Of a stretch of DNA of 64,000 bases, positions 45,307-60,774 are shown in pieces; within the stretch, counting starts at the first letter, position 1; each line of letters opens with the position of its first letter. Source of the stretch: Sarcophilus harrisii (lineage: Eukaryota > Chordata > Mammalia > Dasyuromorphia > Dasyuridae); the NCBI RefSeq assembly GCF_902635505.1, contig NC_045429.1, positions 426,029,669 to 426,093,668 of the forward strand. Reading direction: 5' to 3'. The translations under genes and the position numbers were made by a program. The notes under the pieces were generated by a model, which saw only the letters and a list, made by a program, of their open reading frames with translations, was not told the origin of the DNA and did no database searches.

Positions 45307-46156
45307 GCAATACTCTTAAAGCCAAGCTAGGAAATGCTAACTTTATTGGTAGGCCAAAGAGAGTTCACTGATGTTTTTTGAGCAAAGAAATAAGATAAAT
45401 ATATAAGAGAGCGTATTCTGGCAGTAATGTGGAGAATGTATTGGAAGGGAAATTCACTGAAGCTTGGAAGCATATTAGGAAGTTGTGTATTTTTTTTTTA
45501 TTGTGTATTTTGATTGTGTATTTTTATCTGTTGAGGTAGGTGGTAATGATGGTTTGTGGTATGGCAATAGCAGTGGTTATAGTGAGGAGAAAATGGATGC
45601 AAGAGTTTTTGTAGAGATAGAATTGATTGAGGTAGGATTTGATTCATAGGAGATGAAAGAGGGAAGAATAAATCACAATACTAGCTTTTAGAACATGTGA
45701 GTGTGAGTGACATAAACAGAAACATATTAAAATTTAGGGGAAAGATGATAGTCTCAGTTTTGAATATGTTGTATTTTCAGTGCCAATGGGACAATTGGAA
45801 ATGTGAATTTGGAGTGGAGAAGAGTGATGAGGCTTGGAGATACAGATTTGGAAACCACCTTCATAGAGTTAAGACTTGGGCATAAATCAGATTAGAAAGA
45901 GAAGAGGAAAGATCAGGTGTAAAACCTTAGGGAGCAATATATAAGCAAGATCAGATAAATGAGACAGTTAAGTACAAAAAAAATAGTATTTCCAAATCCA
46001 AAAGTGGATAAAATATACAGTAAGAAGAAAAAATGAGCAATTGCTTCAAAGTCAGTTGCTACAAAGAAATAAAGGAGATTGGGAGAAAAGGCCATTGGAT
46101 TGGTCAGTTATATGGGTACTAACTGCCCTTGCAAGAGTAGTTTCTATAGAATTATG

Positions 46157-46312
46157 ATAGGGCAGCTAGATGATGTAGTGGTTAGAGCATCAGCCCTGAA
46201 GTCAGGAGGACCTGAGTTCAAATCTTACCTCAGACACTTAACACTTCCTAATTGTGTAACCCTGGGCAAGTCACCTAACCCCAATTGCCTCAGGAAAATA
46301 ATAGTAATAATA
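46157..46312 (+). mobile_element. tRNA-derived marsupial SINE with (AAT)n tail
   Basis: 'agggcagctagatgatgtag', 'gaagtcaggaggacctgagt', 'acttaacacttcctaattgt', 'ccctgggcaagtcacctaac', then (AAT)n. Confidence 0.92.
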
Positions 46313-46645
46313 ATAATAACATAGGATGATGAAGAAAGAACCTCCAGCAAGGAATTGAGGAATGATTGAGTGAAGAGGAAGTGAAAACAGTGCATGTGAG
46401 CCAGTTTTTAAAGAAGTTTAGCAATTCAGTAATAAGAGAGAACTGAGAGAGTAACTAGAGAGATTAGAAAGCAGAAGAAGTTTGTTCTATTTGGTTTAGT
46501 TTTTAAGATGAAGAAGCTCGATTCTATTTTTAGGGAAATAGGCAAGAACCAATTATGAGGGAGAGATTGAAATTGCCTCAGCAAAAGATGAATGCTAAAG
46601 CATGTTACTGGAGAAAATGAAGATTTATATTTCTTCTGTGACCAC

Positions 46646-46995
46646 AAGTAAGGAGGTGACAGTTGATGATTATGCTGATGTTAAGAAATTTGGGGCTGAG
46701 AGAACTCAAGTAGAATGAGCTGGGTTCATTCTTAGTGTAAAGGAGGAAGTCTCCCCACCCAGCTGCTATAATCATATGTGATAAAATTTTAATGTGTAAG
46801 CAAGATGCAATTATTCCCTATTATCCCTTGTGGGGGTTCAAACCCCTTTGGGTAAAAAAATGAAACAGCATGATGGGCAGTGCAGATCAGCTGAGGGTCT
46901 TGCCCAGAAAAGATAATGAACCTAAAGGAAGGTTCGTGGGGACTTGAGAAAGAAAGACCTTTCAGTCCATGAAGTACCAGGAATTGTAAAGTCTG

Positions 46996-47032
<37 letters not shown>

Positions 47033-48469
47033 TAAACACATATCTCAGTGTCATTGTACTCTAGGCCTAAACCCACTCTTCAAATGGACACCACATGTAT
47101 TTTTGGCAGACTGTTCTCCAGGCTTTTCAAGAAATGTTTTGAAGCAAGTGTTCTTATTATACCATCTTAATAAATGCCTTTGCTAAAAATAACTAATTAA
47201 CTACTAAATGACTTTTTTCTTTCTTTTTCTTTTCTTTTTTTTTTTTTTTTTTAGCAGCAACCACTCATAGAGTTAGCTAGAAATTAAAGACAGTAGCAAC
47301 TATCTGGAGACCCAACATGTATGAGTATTTATTTGGGGGAGCATCTCAGAGGGAGTAATTTCAGTAAAATAACTTATCGATGTTTAGAGTAAAAAAAGGA
47401 TCTTTCTCCTAACAGAAAAGGTAAAAGCTATAGCCACAGAATGATCTAGGACTACAAATGGGTGGGTATGATGGAGGAGGAGGGCCAGATCTCTAACAGC
47501 TGCTTCTGTGCGGGGTTTGAAGCAGTTGAGTTACAATTGTCCAGACGAAGGGAAGCATCAGCAATTGGAGGATGAAGATAGAGGTGATTTTGTTGGAGAT
47601 AAGCTCCATAACTAGCTATCACAGAGAAGGCAAAAAGCAACCATTCTTCCTGTCTTCTAAGCCTTTAATTAATAATTAATTAATTGAATACTTCCTTGGA
47701 ATCAGACCATATCTCTTTAGGTAAGAGCATGACCCCCTCCCCAGCTTCCACTTATAGTCATGACAGAATAAAGCGTCCCTTTTAAAAATGGAAGAAGGAT
47801 TGAAGAATTTAAAGAAGCAGAGGAAAATCTTGACCTTTGACAGATTACAGGATGGAACAACATGACAAAGGAATAAAGGGAATAAAGAGCATTAAATTGT
47901 TACTTGCCCTCCCTCCCTGAGGGAAACACAGCTACTTGTTGTCTTAAGGAATTACAATAAATCCATAGGATGGATCAGATCAGATGAGAAATCATCCAAT
48001 ATGGTCAGAGGAAGAAGCAAGCAATAGTCACTGAGAACTTGCTATGGAAACAACTCTTTTTGTTAATCTGAAATTAGCAGAGTCGAGCTACCTTCTCAGG
48101 CTATCTATGTAGGATATAACAGACTTCACATGTAGAATATGACAAGGCTTGTTAAACCTGATGACTACTACCCACTGAAGTGATGAATCATATGGACATA
48201 AGTGATGTTGCCAAAGGGAATCTCAAAAACATTGCTAAGAATTATAAAAGGCTTGGGCAAGAAACAGAAGCCCTCAGGCAACAGGTTGCATTTTAATTAC
48301 AGCTACTAATCAAGAGAAGAGAAAGGAAAGAAATCGAAATGTTGAACAGCTGGTTAAGATGATTTCTGACAACTGATTTGGGATTTCTCTGCTATAGGAA
48401 TGAAGAGGAGCTCTTGACTAGGAATGAAATGTATCCAACAGAGACTGCTAAAAATATATTTCCTGGAGA
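46646..48469. other. No recognised gene or repeat, apart from simple repeats
   Basis: Holds an (AC)n at 47000-47031 and a poly(T) at 47236-47252. A short open stretch near 48195-48294 (MDISDVAKGNLKNIAKNYKR and on) looks protein-like but has no match I can name. Confidence 0.45.
47000..47031. repeat. (AC)n microsatellite
   Basis: Perfect CA dinucleotide run of about 32 bp. Confidence 0.97.
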
Positions 48470-50225
48470 CTTATTGATCAATCAGTCAAGTATTTTTTTT
48501 CCTTTTAAAAATTTTTTTTTATTGAAGCTTTTTATTTTCAAAACATATGCAAGGATAATTTTCACCAATGACCCTTGCAAAACCTTGTGTTCCAATTTTC
48601 TCCTCCCTTGCTTCCACCCTCTCCCTTAAATGGCAAATAATCCAATACATGTTAAACATGGTAAATATATATGTTAAATTCAATATATATGTGTACATAT
48701 TTATACATTTATCTTGCTGCACAAGAGAAATCAGATCAAAAAGGAAAAAATGAGAAAGAAAATAAAATTCAAGCAAACAACAAAAGTGAAAATGCTATGT
48801 TGTGATCCATATTCAGTTCCCACAGTCCTCTCTCTGGGTATAGATGACTCTCTTCATTACAAGATGAACTGGTCTGAATTGTCTCATTGTTGAGAAGAGT
48901 CATGTCCATCAGAATTGATCATCATACAATTTTGCTGTTGCCATATACAATGGTCTCCTGGTTCTGTTCATTTCACTCAGTATCAGTTCGTGTAAGTCTC
49001 TCCAGGCCTCTCTGAAGTCATCCTGCTGATCATTTCTTACAGAATAGTAATATTCCATAATTTTCATATACCACAATTTATTCAGCTATTCTCCAACTGA
49101 TGGGCATCCACTCAGTTTCCAGTTTCTTGCCCCTACAAAAAGGGCTGCTACAACGTTTTTGCACATGTGGGTCCCTTTTCCTCCTTTAGGATCTCTTTGG
49201 GATATAAGCCCAGTAGAAACACTGCTGGAGCAAAGGATCTGAGTAGTTTGATAGACCTTTCGGCATATTTCCAAATTGCTCTCCAGAATAGTTGGATCTG
49301 TTCACACTTCCACCAACAATATATCAGTGTTCCAGTTCATTATCTTTTCCTGTCATCTTAGCCAATCTGAGAAGTGTGTAGTAGTATCTCAGAGTTGTCT
49401 TAATTTGCATTTCTCTGATCAATAGTGATTTAGAGCATCTTTTCATATAATTAGAAATAGGTTTAATGTCTTCATCTGAAAATTGCCTGTGCATATCCTT
49501 TGACCATTTATCCATTGGAGAATGGCTTGAATTCTTATAACTTTGAGTCAATTATAATTTTAAAAATAAGGCCTTTATCAGAACCTTTAAATGTAAAAAT
49601 GTTTTCTCAATTTATTGCTTCCCTTCTAATCTTGTCTACATTCGTTTTGTTTGTACAAAAACTTAATATCATCAAAATTATCTATTTTGCATTTAATTAT
49701 GAATTCCAGTTCTTCTTTGGACACAGATTCCTTCCTTCTCCACAGATCTGAGAGGTAAACTGTCCTTTGTTCTAATTTGCTTATATCACTCTTTATGTCT
49801 AAATCATGGACCCATTTCAACCATATCTTGTTGTACAGTGTTAAGTATGGGTCAATGCCTAGTTTCTACCACACTAGTTTCCAATTTGTCCAGCAGTTTT
49901 TGCCAGATAGTGAATTCTTATCCCAAAAGCTGGAGTCCTTGGGTTTGTCAAACACTACATTGCTATAGTCACTGACTATTTTGTCCTGTAAACCTAACAT
50001 ATTCCACTGATTGACTACTCTATTTCTTAGTCAGTACCAAATGGTTTTGATGATCCCTGCTTTGTAATATAGTTTTAGGTTTGGCACAGCTAGGTCCCCT
50101 TCATTGACATTTTTTTCATTAACTCCCTTGAAATTACAAGTATTTTTTAAGTGCTGAGGAAACACGGACAAAAATGAAACCATCAAAAAACTTAATATTC
50201 TAATGGGATAGACAATGTGTACATG
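48470..50225 (-). mobile_element. L2 3' end split by an L1
   Basis: 'tattgatcaatcagtcaagt' before the L1 and 'aagtgctgaggaaacacgga', 'cttaatattctaatgggata' after it are consecutive parts of the antisense L2 tail. Confidence 0.7.
48499..50136 (-). mobile_element. L1, ORF2 end and 3' UTR (1.6 kb)
   Basis: Antisense 3' UTR, then ORF2 codons (49274 downward: GCPSVGE, RNWKLS; 49551 downward: SYKNSSHSPMDKWSKDMHRQ). A 12-bp duplication CAAGTATTTTTT flanks it at 48487-48498 and 50137-50148. Confidence 0.92.
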
Positions 50226-51700
50226 TAGGTTTTTCTTTTTAAACTAATCCATCTGTAGCAACACAGTGGACAAGGATGTAAGTAAATATGTGTTGCAAGA
50301 AGGAAAAAAAATCTCTCAGGTGATCTTGGGGACAAACATATCAAATTCTACTCCAGACTGCTATTGCCTCATCCCCTCACAAGTCTCTCCCTAGTCCTCA
50401 ATCATTATTCATTTATTTGTTTTTATAAGCATTGATTATTTCTCCTTCCCCCTGGCTTCTTTTAATGGAATCTTCCTCCCCCCCCCCAAAAAAAAAAAAA
50501 GACTGCAAACATCTAATTCTGACAACAAAAAACCTTCATTGACAATGTCCCAAAACGCAAATCTCATTATGGATTTTAAGTCCATCAGCTCTCACCTCTA
50601 TGACAGGAGATGGGAGGTATTAACATATCTTTACTTCTCCAAACTTATAGTTCATAATTCATTACTCAGCATCCTAAAGTCAATGAGTTAATTCTTTCTA
50701 ATGGGGTCATTATATAAATAGTTCTAGTTCTGCTCACTTCACTCTGTATCATAGAGGTCTTTCTAGTTTCCTCTGAAACTGTTCATTTTATCCCCTTTTA
50801 TGGCACACTCATATTTCATTACAATCCTCCACCACTTGTTTAGCCATTCCCTGATAGGTAGACAATCCTCAAGGTTACTATGAAAAAAAGGTAAAAAACA
50901 AATATTGTTTTATATATATATATTTTATATATATATATATTTTCTTATCTCTTTGGGCTGTCTTCTTTTAATATAATTGGGTCAAGGGGTATTCATGATT
51001 TACTAACTTGGGGACATAGTTGCCTTCCAGAATGACTGGACAAATTCTACCAGCAGTGCATTAGGATGCAGATTTTCTTACAGCCCCTCTAACATTTGTT
51101 ATAGAACTATTTTTTTTTTCCTTTTTTGCCAATCTGATGGATGTGAAATGAAACCTCAGAGTTGCTTTGATTTTAATTTTTCTAATTATTAATAATTTGG
51201 AACATTTAATTATTGATAGCTTAGATGTCTATTTATATCCTTTGATCATTTATCTTTTGGGGAATGGCAGTTAGTTTTATAAATTAGGATTTATTCCTTA
51301 TATATCTTGGATATAAAATCTTTATCAGAGAAAATTACTACATGATTTCCCCCAATACCAGTTTACCTTCTAATTTTTAACTATATTAGATATGTGCAAA
51401 ATCTTTTCAGTTTTATAGAGTCAAAAGTGTCCCTTTTATTTTCTGTGGTCCTATTGTTCCTTTAGTCATGAATTCTTCCTCATCTATAAATTTTCCCCCT
51501 CACTCCTCTGTTTTGCTTATGATGTCACTTCTTATGTCTGTTATATATCACTTGAAGATTATCTCGGCATACTGTATGAAATGTTCTATACCCAATTTCT
51601 GTCAAACTGATTTCCATTTTTCCCCAGCATTTTTTTAAAAAATCAAATAGCGAGCTCTTAGCACAGATTCTTTGGGTTTACTCAAACACCCTGCTGTTTG
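50226..51700 (-). mobile_element. Old L1, ORF2 end and 3' UTR
   Basis: Antisense: 'attatggattttaagtccat', 'cttcactctgtatcatagag', 'ttagccattccctgataggt', 'tatccaagtt'-type flanks replaced by 'atcctttgatcatttatctt', then 'agcgagctcttagcacagat'. More diverged than the copies at 42.6 and 48.5 kb. Confidence 0.75.
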
Positions 51701-51895
51701 CTCATCTGCTTTTATACCGCCTGGGCCAAGCATGACTTCAGGAGCCAGTCATGAGCCCTGCCCACTCGCTTCTGGCCCTGCAGACAAACTCCAGGATGGG
51801 GCAAGCTTGTGAATCCGGCAGGCCGACCTCCGCACATCCCGGGGACACGGTCACTGCCACAGTGGGAACAGCGGAGGAAGGAACCGCAACCCTCC

Positions 51896-52205
51896 CTTGC
51901 CCTTGTTCACTCACTCACTCATGTCTGATCCATGCTGACCCCATGGATCATAGCACTCCTACACCATCCATGGGGTTTTCTGCCCAAAGACACTGGGGCA
52001 GGGGTATAGCTTATATTTGTATTGTGACTACAAAAAGAAAAGTATTGATTGTTTTAGCATAAAAAAAAAAAGAGAGAGACACTGGAATGCTGTGGCATTT
52101 TCTGGATTAAGGTTAAATGACTTGTCCAGCATCACACAGCTAATAAGCATCTGATGCTGAATTTGAACTCGGTTCTTCCTGACTCTTGGGCCAGCTTTCC
52201 CCAAT
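51896..52205 (-). mobile_element. RTE-tailed SINE, split by an 80-bp insert
   Basis: 'ctcactcatgtctgatccat', 'ccatggggttttctgcccaa', then after the insert 'ttaaatgacttgtccagcat' and 'cacacagctaataagcatct'. Confidence 0.75.
51997..52076 (+). mobile_element. Unidentified 80-bp retroposed insert with poly(A)
   Basis: Flanked by a perfect AGACACTGG duplication (51988-51996 and 52077-52085). Starts ggcaggggtatagcttatat, ends gattgttttagcat plus A(11). Size, poly(A) and target duplication fit a small RNA copied by L1 machinery. I could not match it to a known tRNA, snRNA, Y RNA or vault RNA; a degenerate tRNA-like 5' end (ggggtatagctta) is suggestive only. Confidence 0.6.
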
Positions 52206-53380
52206 GAACCACTTGGTCACATCTGTCCACATGGGGACATTATGTGATAATATATAAATAGATACATTTTTTACAGGGAGAAGGGAAGAAAAAAAAATAA
52301 TGGGATGGATTTGAACACAGGTCCTTTTACTTTAGTCTGTGCTCTTTCCACTGTAAAACAAGAAGGCAAGGACAAGGTTCAGCTGAGAACCAGATAAGAG
52401 GAGCTGAGGATGAAGGAGTGGTTAAGAAGAGAGGAAGGGAGGGAGAAGAGGACGAAAGAAAGAGGGAAGAAGGAAGAGAAAGAGAGGAGGGGAAAGATAA
52501 AAGAGGGGAAGGGAGGATATTGTTTATAAACTTTGAGGTTAACCGTGTATGGATGATTTTAAGATGGATACAATACCTGTTTTGCTTTTTCTCTGCTTAA
52601 CCATGGAAGTCATTTAACAAGATATGGTTGGAACAGCACAAGTAATCGATGTCAACAGAAGGCTTCTTGATAGAATGAGAATATTTAGAAGGAAATGTAA
52701 CCGTTTTTTGGCAAAGGACTAATGGGAAGTATGGGTGTTTCCTAGATGGAATAAAACACTTAAGGATCTTGGGAGGCAGAAACCAACAAAAGGAGTGGGA
52801 AGAAATCTAGGAACTTTTGAGTCTCAGGACAAAAGAGGGAATTGGGTGCAGAAAAACTCCAGTATCAGTAGCCAGCTGATTCCAAACAAAGGGCATTGCT
52901 ATCCCAAACCAAATATAATCATAAACATTTTATGTGTAATGATCTGCCCAAAAACAATTTTAGTTTTTCCTACGGGAAACATTTCTACTGGCCCCTACTG
53001 AATTGAATCCTTTTCCACTTCGGTCCCCTCCCTGCCTTATCGATCTCTGCTTATTTTCAGTTTTCTACTGTCATTAAATATTACTTGCTATATGTACTTT
53101 TGTGGGGGGAGGGGTTGTCTCCAGATGAAGATAAACTCATTCTTATTATACTCTGAGTTTTTGCTTTGAAGAAGTGGACCCCCAAGGGAGAAAGTTTACA
53201 AAAGGAAACCTGTTAATTGTTAATCCTACATTTAGCTGCAGGCCTACACTGGAGGCCCACAGAAGGGGTTCAAAATGTACACATAAGCTCAGTCCAAAAG
53301 GCCAAGGTGGGCAAATCCTCAAATGGGTTTAGATGTTCTGATCAGAAGATGCCATTTTTTTCTGGGGTTACAAAATGGTC
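52206..53380. other. No recognised gene; polypurine tract at 52424-52515
   Basis: Intergenic. The A/G-rich run produces a 60-codon open frame that is not a gene. Confidence 0.5.
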
Positions 53381-53396
53381 TAAAAGGATAGGATCA

Positions 53397-53851
53397 ATTA
53401 TATACTTCAACAACAATACTATATGATGACCAATTCTGATGGACGTGGCCCTCTTCAACAATGAGATGAACCAAATCAGTTCCAATAGAGCAGTAATGAA
53501 CTGAACCAGCTACACCCAGCGAAAGAACTCTGGGAGATGACTATGAACCACTACATAGAATTCCCAATCCCTCTATTTTTGTCCGCCTGCATTTTTGATT
53601 TCCTTCACAGGCTAATAGTACACTATTTCAAAGTCTGACTCTTTATGCAGCAAAATAACTGTTTGGACATGTATACATATATTGTATTTAACATATATTT
53701 TAGCATATTTAACATGTATTGGTCAACCTGCCATCTGGGGGAAGGGGTGGGGGGAAGGAGGGGGAAAATTGGAACAACGGGTTTTGCAATTGTCAATGCT
53801 GAAAAATTACTCATGCATGTATCTTGTAAATAAAAAGTTATAATAAAAAAA
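53397..53851 (+). mobile_element. L1 3' end with perfect 16-bp target duplication
   Basis: L1 ORF2 end and 3' UTR (aactgaaccagctacaccca, ccatctgggggaaggggtgg, tgtatcttgtaaataaaaag). TAAAAGGATAGGATCA flanks it at 53381-53396 and 53852-53867. Confidence 0.95.
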
Positions 53852-53867
53852 TAAAAGGATAGGATCA

Positions 53868-54149
53868 GGCTAGATCTAAAGAACTTCAATTAAGAATTTT
53901 AAAAGTTTGGGTATCTCTGAGTCTCAGATTAGATAGATTTATTTTATAGATACTTCTTTTCCAGTTGGCCTGGACTATATTCCAATGAAAATATCAACTC
54001 CATTTCTGCCTCCATTAATCTTGGTCCAAATGCTCTCTACCATGGCTAGTCTATTTAAGGTGTTAGATTTCTTAACCTGAGCATATCCTCTTAATGCCAT
54101 GTAAGAAAACTGGCTAATTAATGTAGCGTGTGTTGAATAAAGCTGTCAG
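53868..54149. other. No recognised feature
   Basis: Intergenic spacer. Confidence 0.4.
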
Positions 54150-54735
54150 TTGATTCATCCATTCTGGAAAGGAATTTGGAACTATGCTCTCAAATTCATT
54201 AAACTGCATATTCCTTTGATCCTTTGATACCACTACTAGACCTGCACATCAAAGAGATCAAAGATAATGGAAAAGGACTCAATGTGCAGAAATGTTTCCA
54301 CAGCCCTGCTCTTTTTTTTTTGGTGGCAAAGTACTAGAAACTCACTGTGTGCCTATCAGTTGGGACATAGCTGAATAAAATTATGGTTTACGAATGGAAT
54401 ATTATTCTACTATAAGATGGGATGGTTGGGATGGTTTAATGATGGGAGGGATGGTTTAAGAAAAACCTCAAAAAGTGAGCTAATGCGAAATAAAGTGAGT
54501 AGAATCAGAACAATTTATATATAAACAATGTTACAAAGACAATCAATTCTGAAAGACTTATAAGAACTCCAACCAATCTAAGGACAAATCACAATTCTAA
54601 AGGAGCAATGGTGAAACATGCTATACTTGATATTTATTCTTTGGACATGATCAATGCAATGATTACGAATATTTTTATAAATGTTTTTTCCCCCAAATGG
54701 GAGAGTTTTATTAACTGAAAAATTAAAACTACATA
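54150..54735 (+). mobile_element. Old L1, ORF2 end and 3' UTR
   Basis: 'ccattctggaaaggaatttg', 'cagttgggacatagctgaat', 'cgaaataaagtgagtagaat'. Diverged. Confidence 0.75.
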
Positions 54736-55379
54736 AAAAATTTATAATGCTATCATACCTCTCCTATTCCCAACTCCCATTTGACTCTCCTATTCCTTTC
54801 AAATAAGCTATACCCCTGATAGTACTTCAATATTCAATCAAGGATCTCACCACACCAATCTTCCTGAATTCAAATTGGGCTCTATATACAATGTTTCTGT
54901 TCATCTTATTGGTTATCCATATTTTATACACATGTGTACAGACACTTGAGGTCACGGATCTTATTCTTTGTTGAATTTGTCTTTTGTGTATTTCTGGATA
55001 TCTATTGCTATTCTTCACATATTACAGTAACTATGGGATTTAGCTTGGTAGACACATATAAGCAGTTTTCTCCATTCCCTTCCTCTTTCAATTTAAAGTC
55101 CTTTTGACCAAATTAGCAAGATTATAAATATATATATTTTACTAGCCTTTGTTAGGTGTATTCCACACTCACTCTGGCCCTGGGCTTCACACACTGGAAG
55201 TACCTTCTATCCTTGTAGCTCCTTCTCTGATTGGCTCATTTCCCCCAGAATCTCCATTTTTAAATGTGAACATCTGGGTCGGATGTTCATGTCTTTGTTT
55301 CTCTTCACCTAAACTCTAATTCTGCTCCAGGATTTTCTCTATAAAAACATAGAAACCTTTTCCACCCTGGGAGTTCAGT
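54736..55379. other. No recognised feature
   Basis: Intergenic, C/T-rich on the plus strand. No gene. Confidence 0.45.
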
Positions 55380-55558
55380 CAATTCTCCCACTATCACCCC
55401 TTGTCAGCATCCTTTTATGTGTTGTCTTCCCTCAGTAGAAGGTAAGCTCCATGAGGGCAGGGACTATGCTTCTGTTTGTATTTCTTTCTGTTGGATTTGC
55501 TCAGCACATTGCCTGGCACACAGTAAGAACTTAATAATAAATGCCTGCTGATTTGATG
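55380..55558 (+). mobile_element. L2 3' end
   Basis: 'aaggtaagctccatgagggc', 'agggactatgcttctgtttg', 'ttgcctggcacacagtaaga', 'taataaatgcctgctgattt'. Confidence 0.92.
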
Positions 55559-56539
55559 TGTATTCTCTTAATTCTTTTCCAGGAAAATGTCATTGCAGCC
55601 TTCTAAGTTGTAGTCCAGAAATCCAGATTCCACGGTTGGAGATGGCTGTTCCACCCTCATTTAGATGATCTCTAAGGTCCCTTTTGGCTCTAAAGTTGTG
55701 TTTCTATGAGAAATCTTTTCACCTCTAAATGAACTCTGCTATTTCTCCTGACCCCACACTTGTTATGGGTTCTAGCTAAGCAGGTATCCCTGGTTTTGGG
55801 AGAAGCAGAAAAACCACACAGTCAGGAAGTAATGATAAGAAGCACCCTATGAAAAAGCCAAGGCTGGTAATGGGGTAATGAGTGAAGGAATCGAAGGATG
55901 GGGTTCAGAAAGCTCTGCCTGGGCTGAAAAAGGGTCAAAATCAAGGGCCATAAAAGTTTAGGAGCTAGTGAGGAAGGAAGGCCAGGTTCAGGAAGGTCTG
56001 GTAACTAGGCAAGAGGCACAAAGAACCTGACAGGGCTTTACAGAGCAATACCCCTCCCACCATTCTGCAGGAATGTGTGGCTTCTTAGGAAGGACTCTCA
56101 GCACAGCTGACCTTCATCACTCTCTCAATTTGTTCTACTGAGATTGTTCCAGCAATCAGGGCCCTTGTTACTCTTCAATACAAGTGGGAGTGAGTTCAAG
56201 GAAAAGGCAGCTCCCAAGATCTCACTGCCACATCCACTGGCCCAGAGGCTGACCTGGCTTAACTTATTTAGCAACAGGTTAAGATATACTCTTTTAAAGT
56301 TAAACTTGTTGCCTTCTCAAGACAGGGGGAGAGCAGGAAGGGAGAGAAAGAATTTGGAACTCAGTATTTGGGGAAAAAAAAGGAATGTTAAATTTGACAT
56401 GCAACTGAGGAAAAATATTAAATTGAAAAGAAAAAAAAATTTTGTTTAAGGGCAAAAGACAAAAGCTTTGGGTTCCTTTTTCATTTCCAGAAAAAGTTTA
56501 GATATTGGTCCAGTAGGCCATCCATTGAAAAGGCACTAA
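55559..56539. other. Downstream flank of CTSK; SINE tail near 55650-55710
   Basis: 'gatgatctctaaggtccctt', 'ttggctctaaagttgtgttt' is a MIR/THER-type 3' end. The rest is unrecognised. Confidence 0.5.
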
Positions 56540-57196
56540 AACAAATGATTAATACTCAGTTTATTTCAAAACATTTAAGCAGAGAGGAAAAAATACATAT
56601 TTCTGGTATAATCTAAACTTACTACAAAATAAGAAAATCATAGTTTCATGAAACGAGATGGAAAAACAGGCACCTCTCACTTTTGAGGACGAGGAAGAGA
56701 TTATGGAGACTCACAAAACTTGATGGAAGGAACCCTGACAGCTGGACAGACAGGATTTCATGTCACTGTCTACAGCCCTGCCTCGAGGCAGAACAAAAAG
56801 GACTGACTTCTGGCTGGAGGGGAGTCTGCTCTGTTTGGAAGCTCTCCTCCCATGGACACAGCAGCAGCACCAGGACAGCCTGACCACCTACGACCCAGCG
56901 TCCACCTCCCAGGCCACGGCCCTGTGTGTGCACTTGGGAACTAGCCCTTGTACCTCACCCTTGACCCTGAAATTTCGAAGGAAACCGAGTAGAGGCAGGG
57001 GCTGGGGAGAGGAGGAGGAGGAGGATATCCAAAGGGTACTTGGTCATACAGAAGGGTAAGCTGTAAGTGAACCGTCTGCAAACCCCTGGGTTTGCTCTGA
57101 GAGAGAGCAGCCAGCTCCTTTCCAAAGTGCATCTGCAGCCTTGTAAGAACGGAGGGAGGTGGAAAGGAACAGTCAAACAAAGTCCAAAGGCCAGGC
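56540..57196 (-). other. CTSK: CTSK 3' UTR with AATAAA at 56565-56560
   Basis: About 650 nt between the stop codon and the first well-placed AATAAA on the minus strand, close to the length usual for CTSK transcripts. The cleavage site is inferred. Confidence 0.65.
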
Positions 57197-59810
<2,614 letters not shown>

Positions 59811-60383
59811 TTAACTTAAAAGCCAAGAATATCCCTCTGGCACTAGGTCATCAAGAAGGATTTCCTGAGCTTTAGGTCACTGTCTAACATTTCCCACAAC
59901 TATGTGCAAAAAATATGTTCTACTGGCAACTGAGAAAGTGCTAATTTATCCTCCAGGTTTATTCCTATAACAGGAATGGAGGTGGGAAAAGAGGGAGATG
60001 AAAATTTCTGAAGATAAGGGTGCTCTGTGCAATTTAGTATTATCTGATCAAAGGACTTTCTTGTTGGAGTTCGTACTTAATTATTTGAGGTCTCTTTTAA
60101 TGCTGACATTCTACAAACCTCCAAATGAAGATATTTCAGCAGTCTCTTGAAACACTATCACTGACCACCCTTTCTACCACGGGTTGCCCTTTGCACACCA
60201 TTCAAATCACTGGTCATGAGAAGGGCCAGAAGGTACCTTGCTCCCCTCCACCATTCCAAGCCGTCTTCTATTGTCGTCACTCAACAGTCTCTCCCATTGT
60301 GAGATGCATTCAACATAAATTTATTACTCAATCAAGATTATGATAGCTATTACCCTCCAAGCTCCAGGACACTCTTACATACT

Positions 60384-60450
60384 CTCACACTCACACACTC
60401 ACTCTCTTTCTCTCTCTCTCTCTGTCTCCATCCATCCATCCATCCATCCA
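60384..60450. repeat. (TC)n plus (CATC)n microsatellite
   Basis: A CT-dinucleotide run followed by about six CATC units. Confidence 0.92.
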
Positions 60451-60774
60451 AACTTCTGCTCTCATATGAGGAGGCTTTGGCACATATAGATACTCTCTTA
60501 AACATCCTACTTCCCAGTTACTTGGAACTATTTAATTCTTATAACCTATTCCTCCACTCCATCTTAGCTACAGAAAGATGATCATACCTTTGATCTCACC
60601 ATCACTCACAGATGTTCTAGTTTCATGTTCTTGAACTCCAAAATTCCTTTATCTGATTCTAATCTTTTGACATTTTATATCTTCTTCTGCTTTATGACCC
60701 ATACTACTTGATCTGACTATCCCTATTTGCTATCATCCTAGATTCATCCTCTTTTGCTCAATTAAAATTCTTTT

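Larger units (their letters stand above)
42330..46645 (-). mobile_element. L2-clade LINE, split by a 2.7-kb L1 and a SINE
   Basis: The flanks of the L1 read as antisense L2 ORF: 'gatgatagtctcagttttga' and 'atatgttgtattttcagtgc' (RT-downstream part), and 'agaaaaggccattggattgg', antisense of the L2 LSNGLFS block. Sequence continues beyond the SINE at 46157-46312 (ccagcaaggaattgaggaat). Confidence 0.7.
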
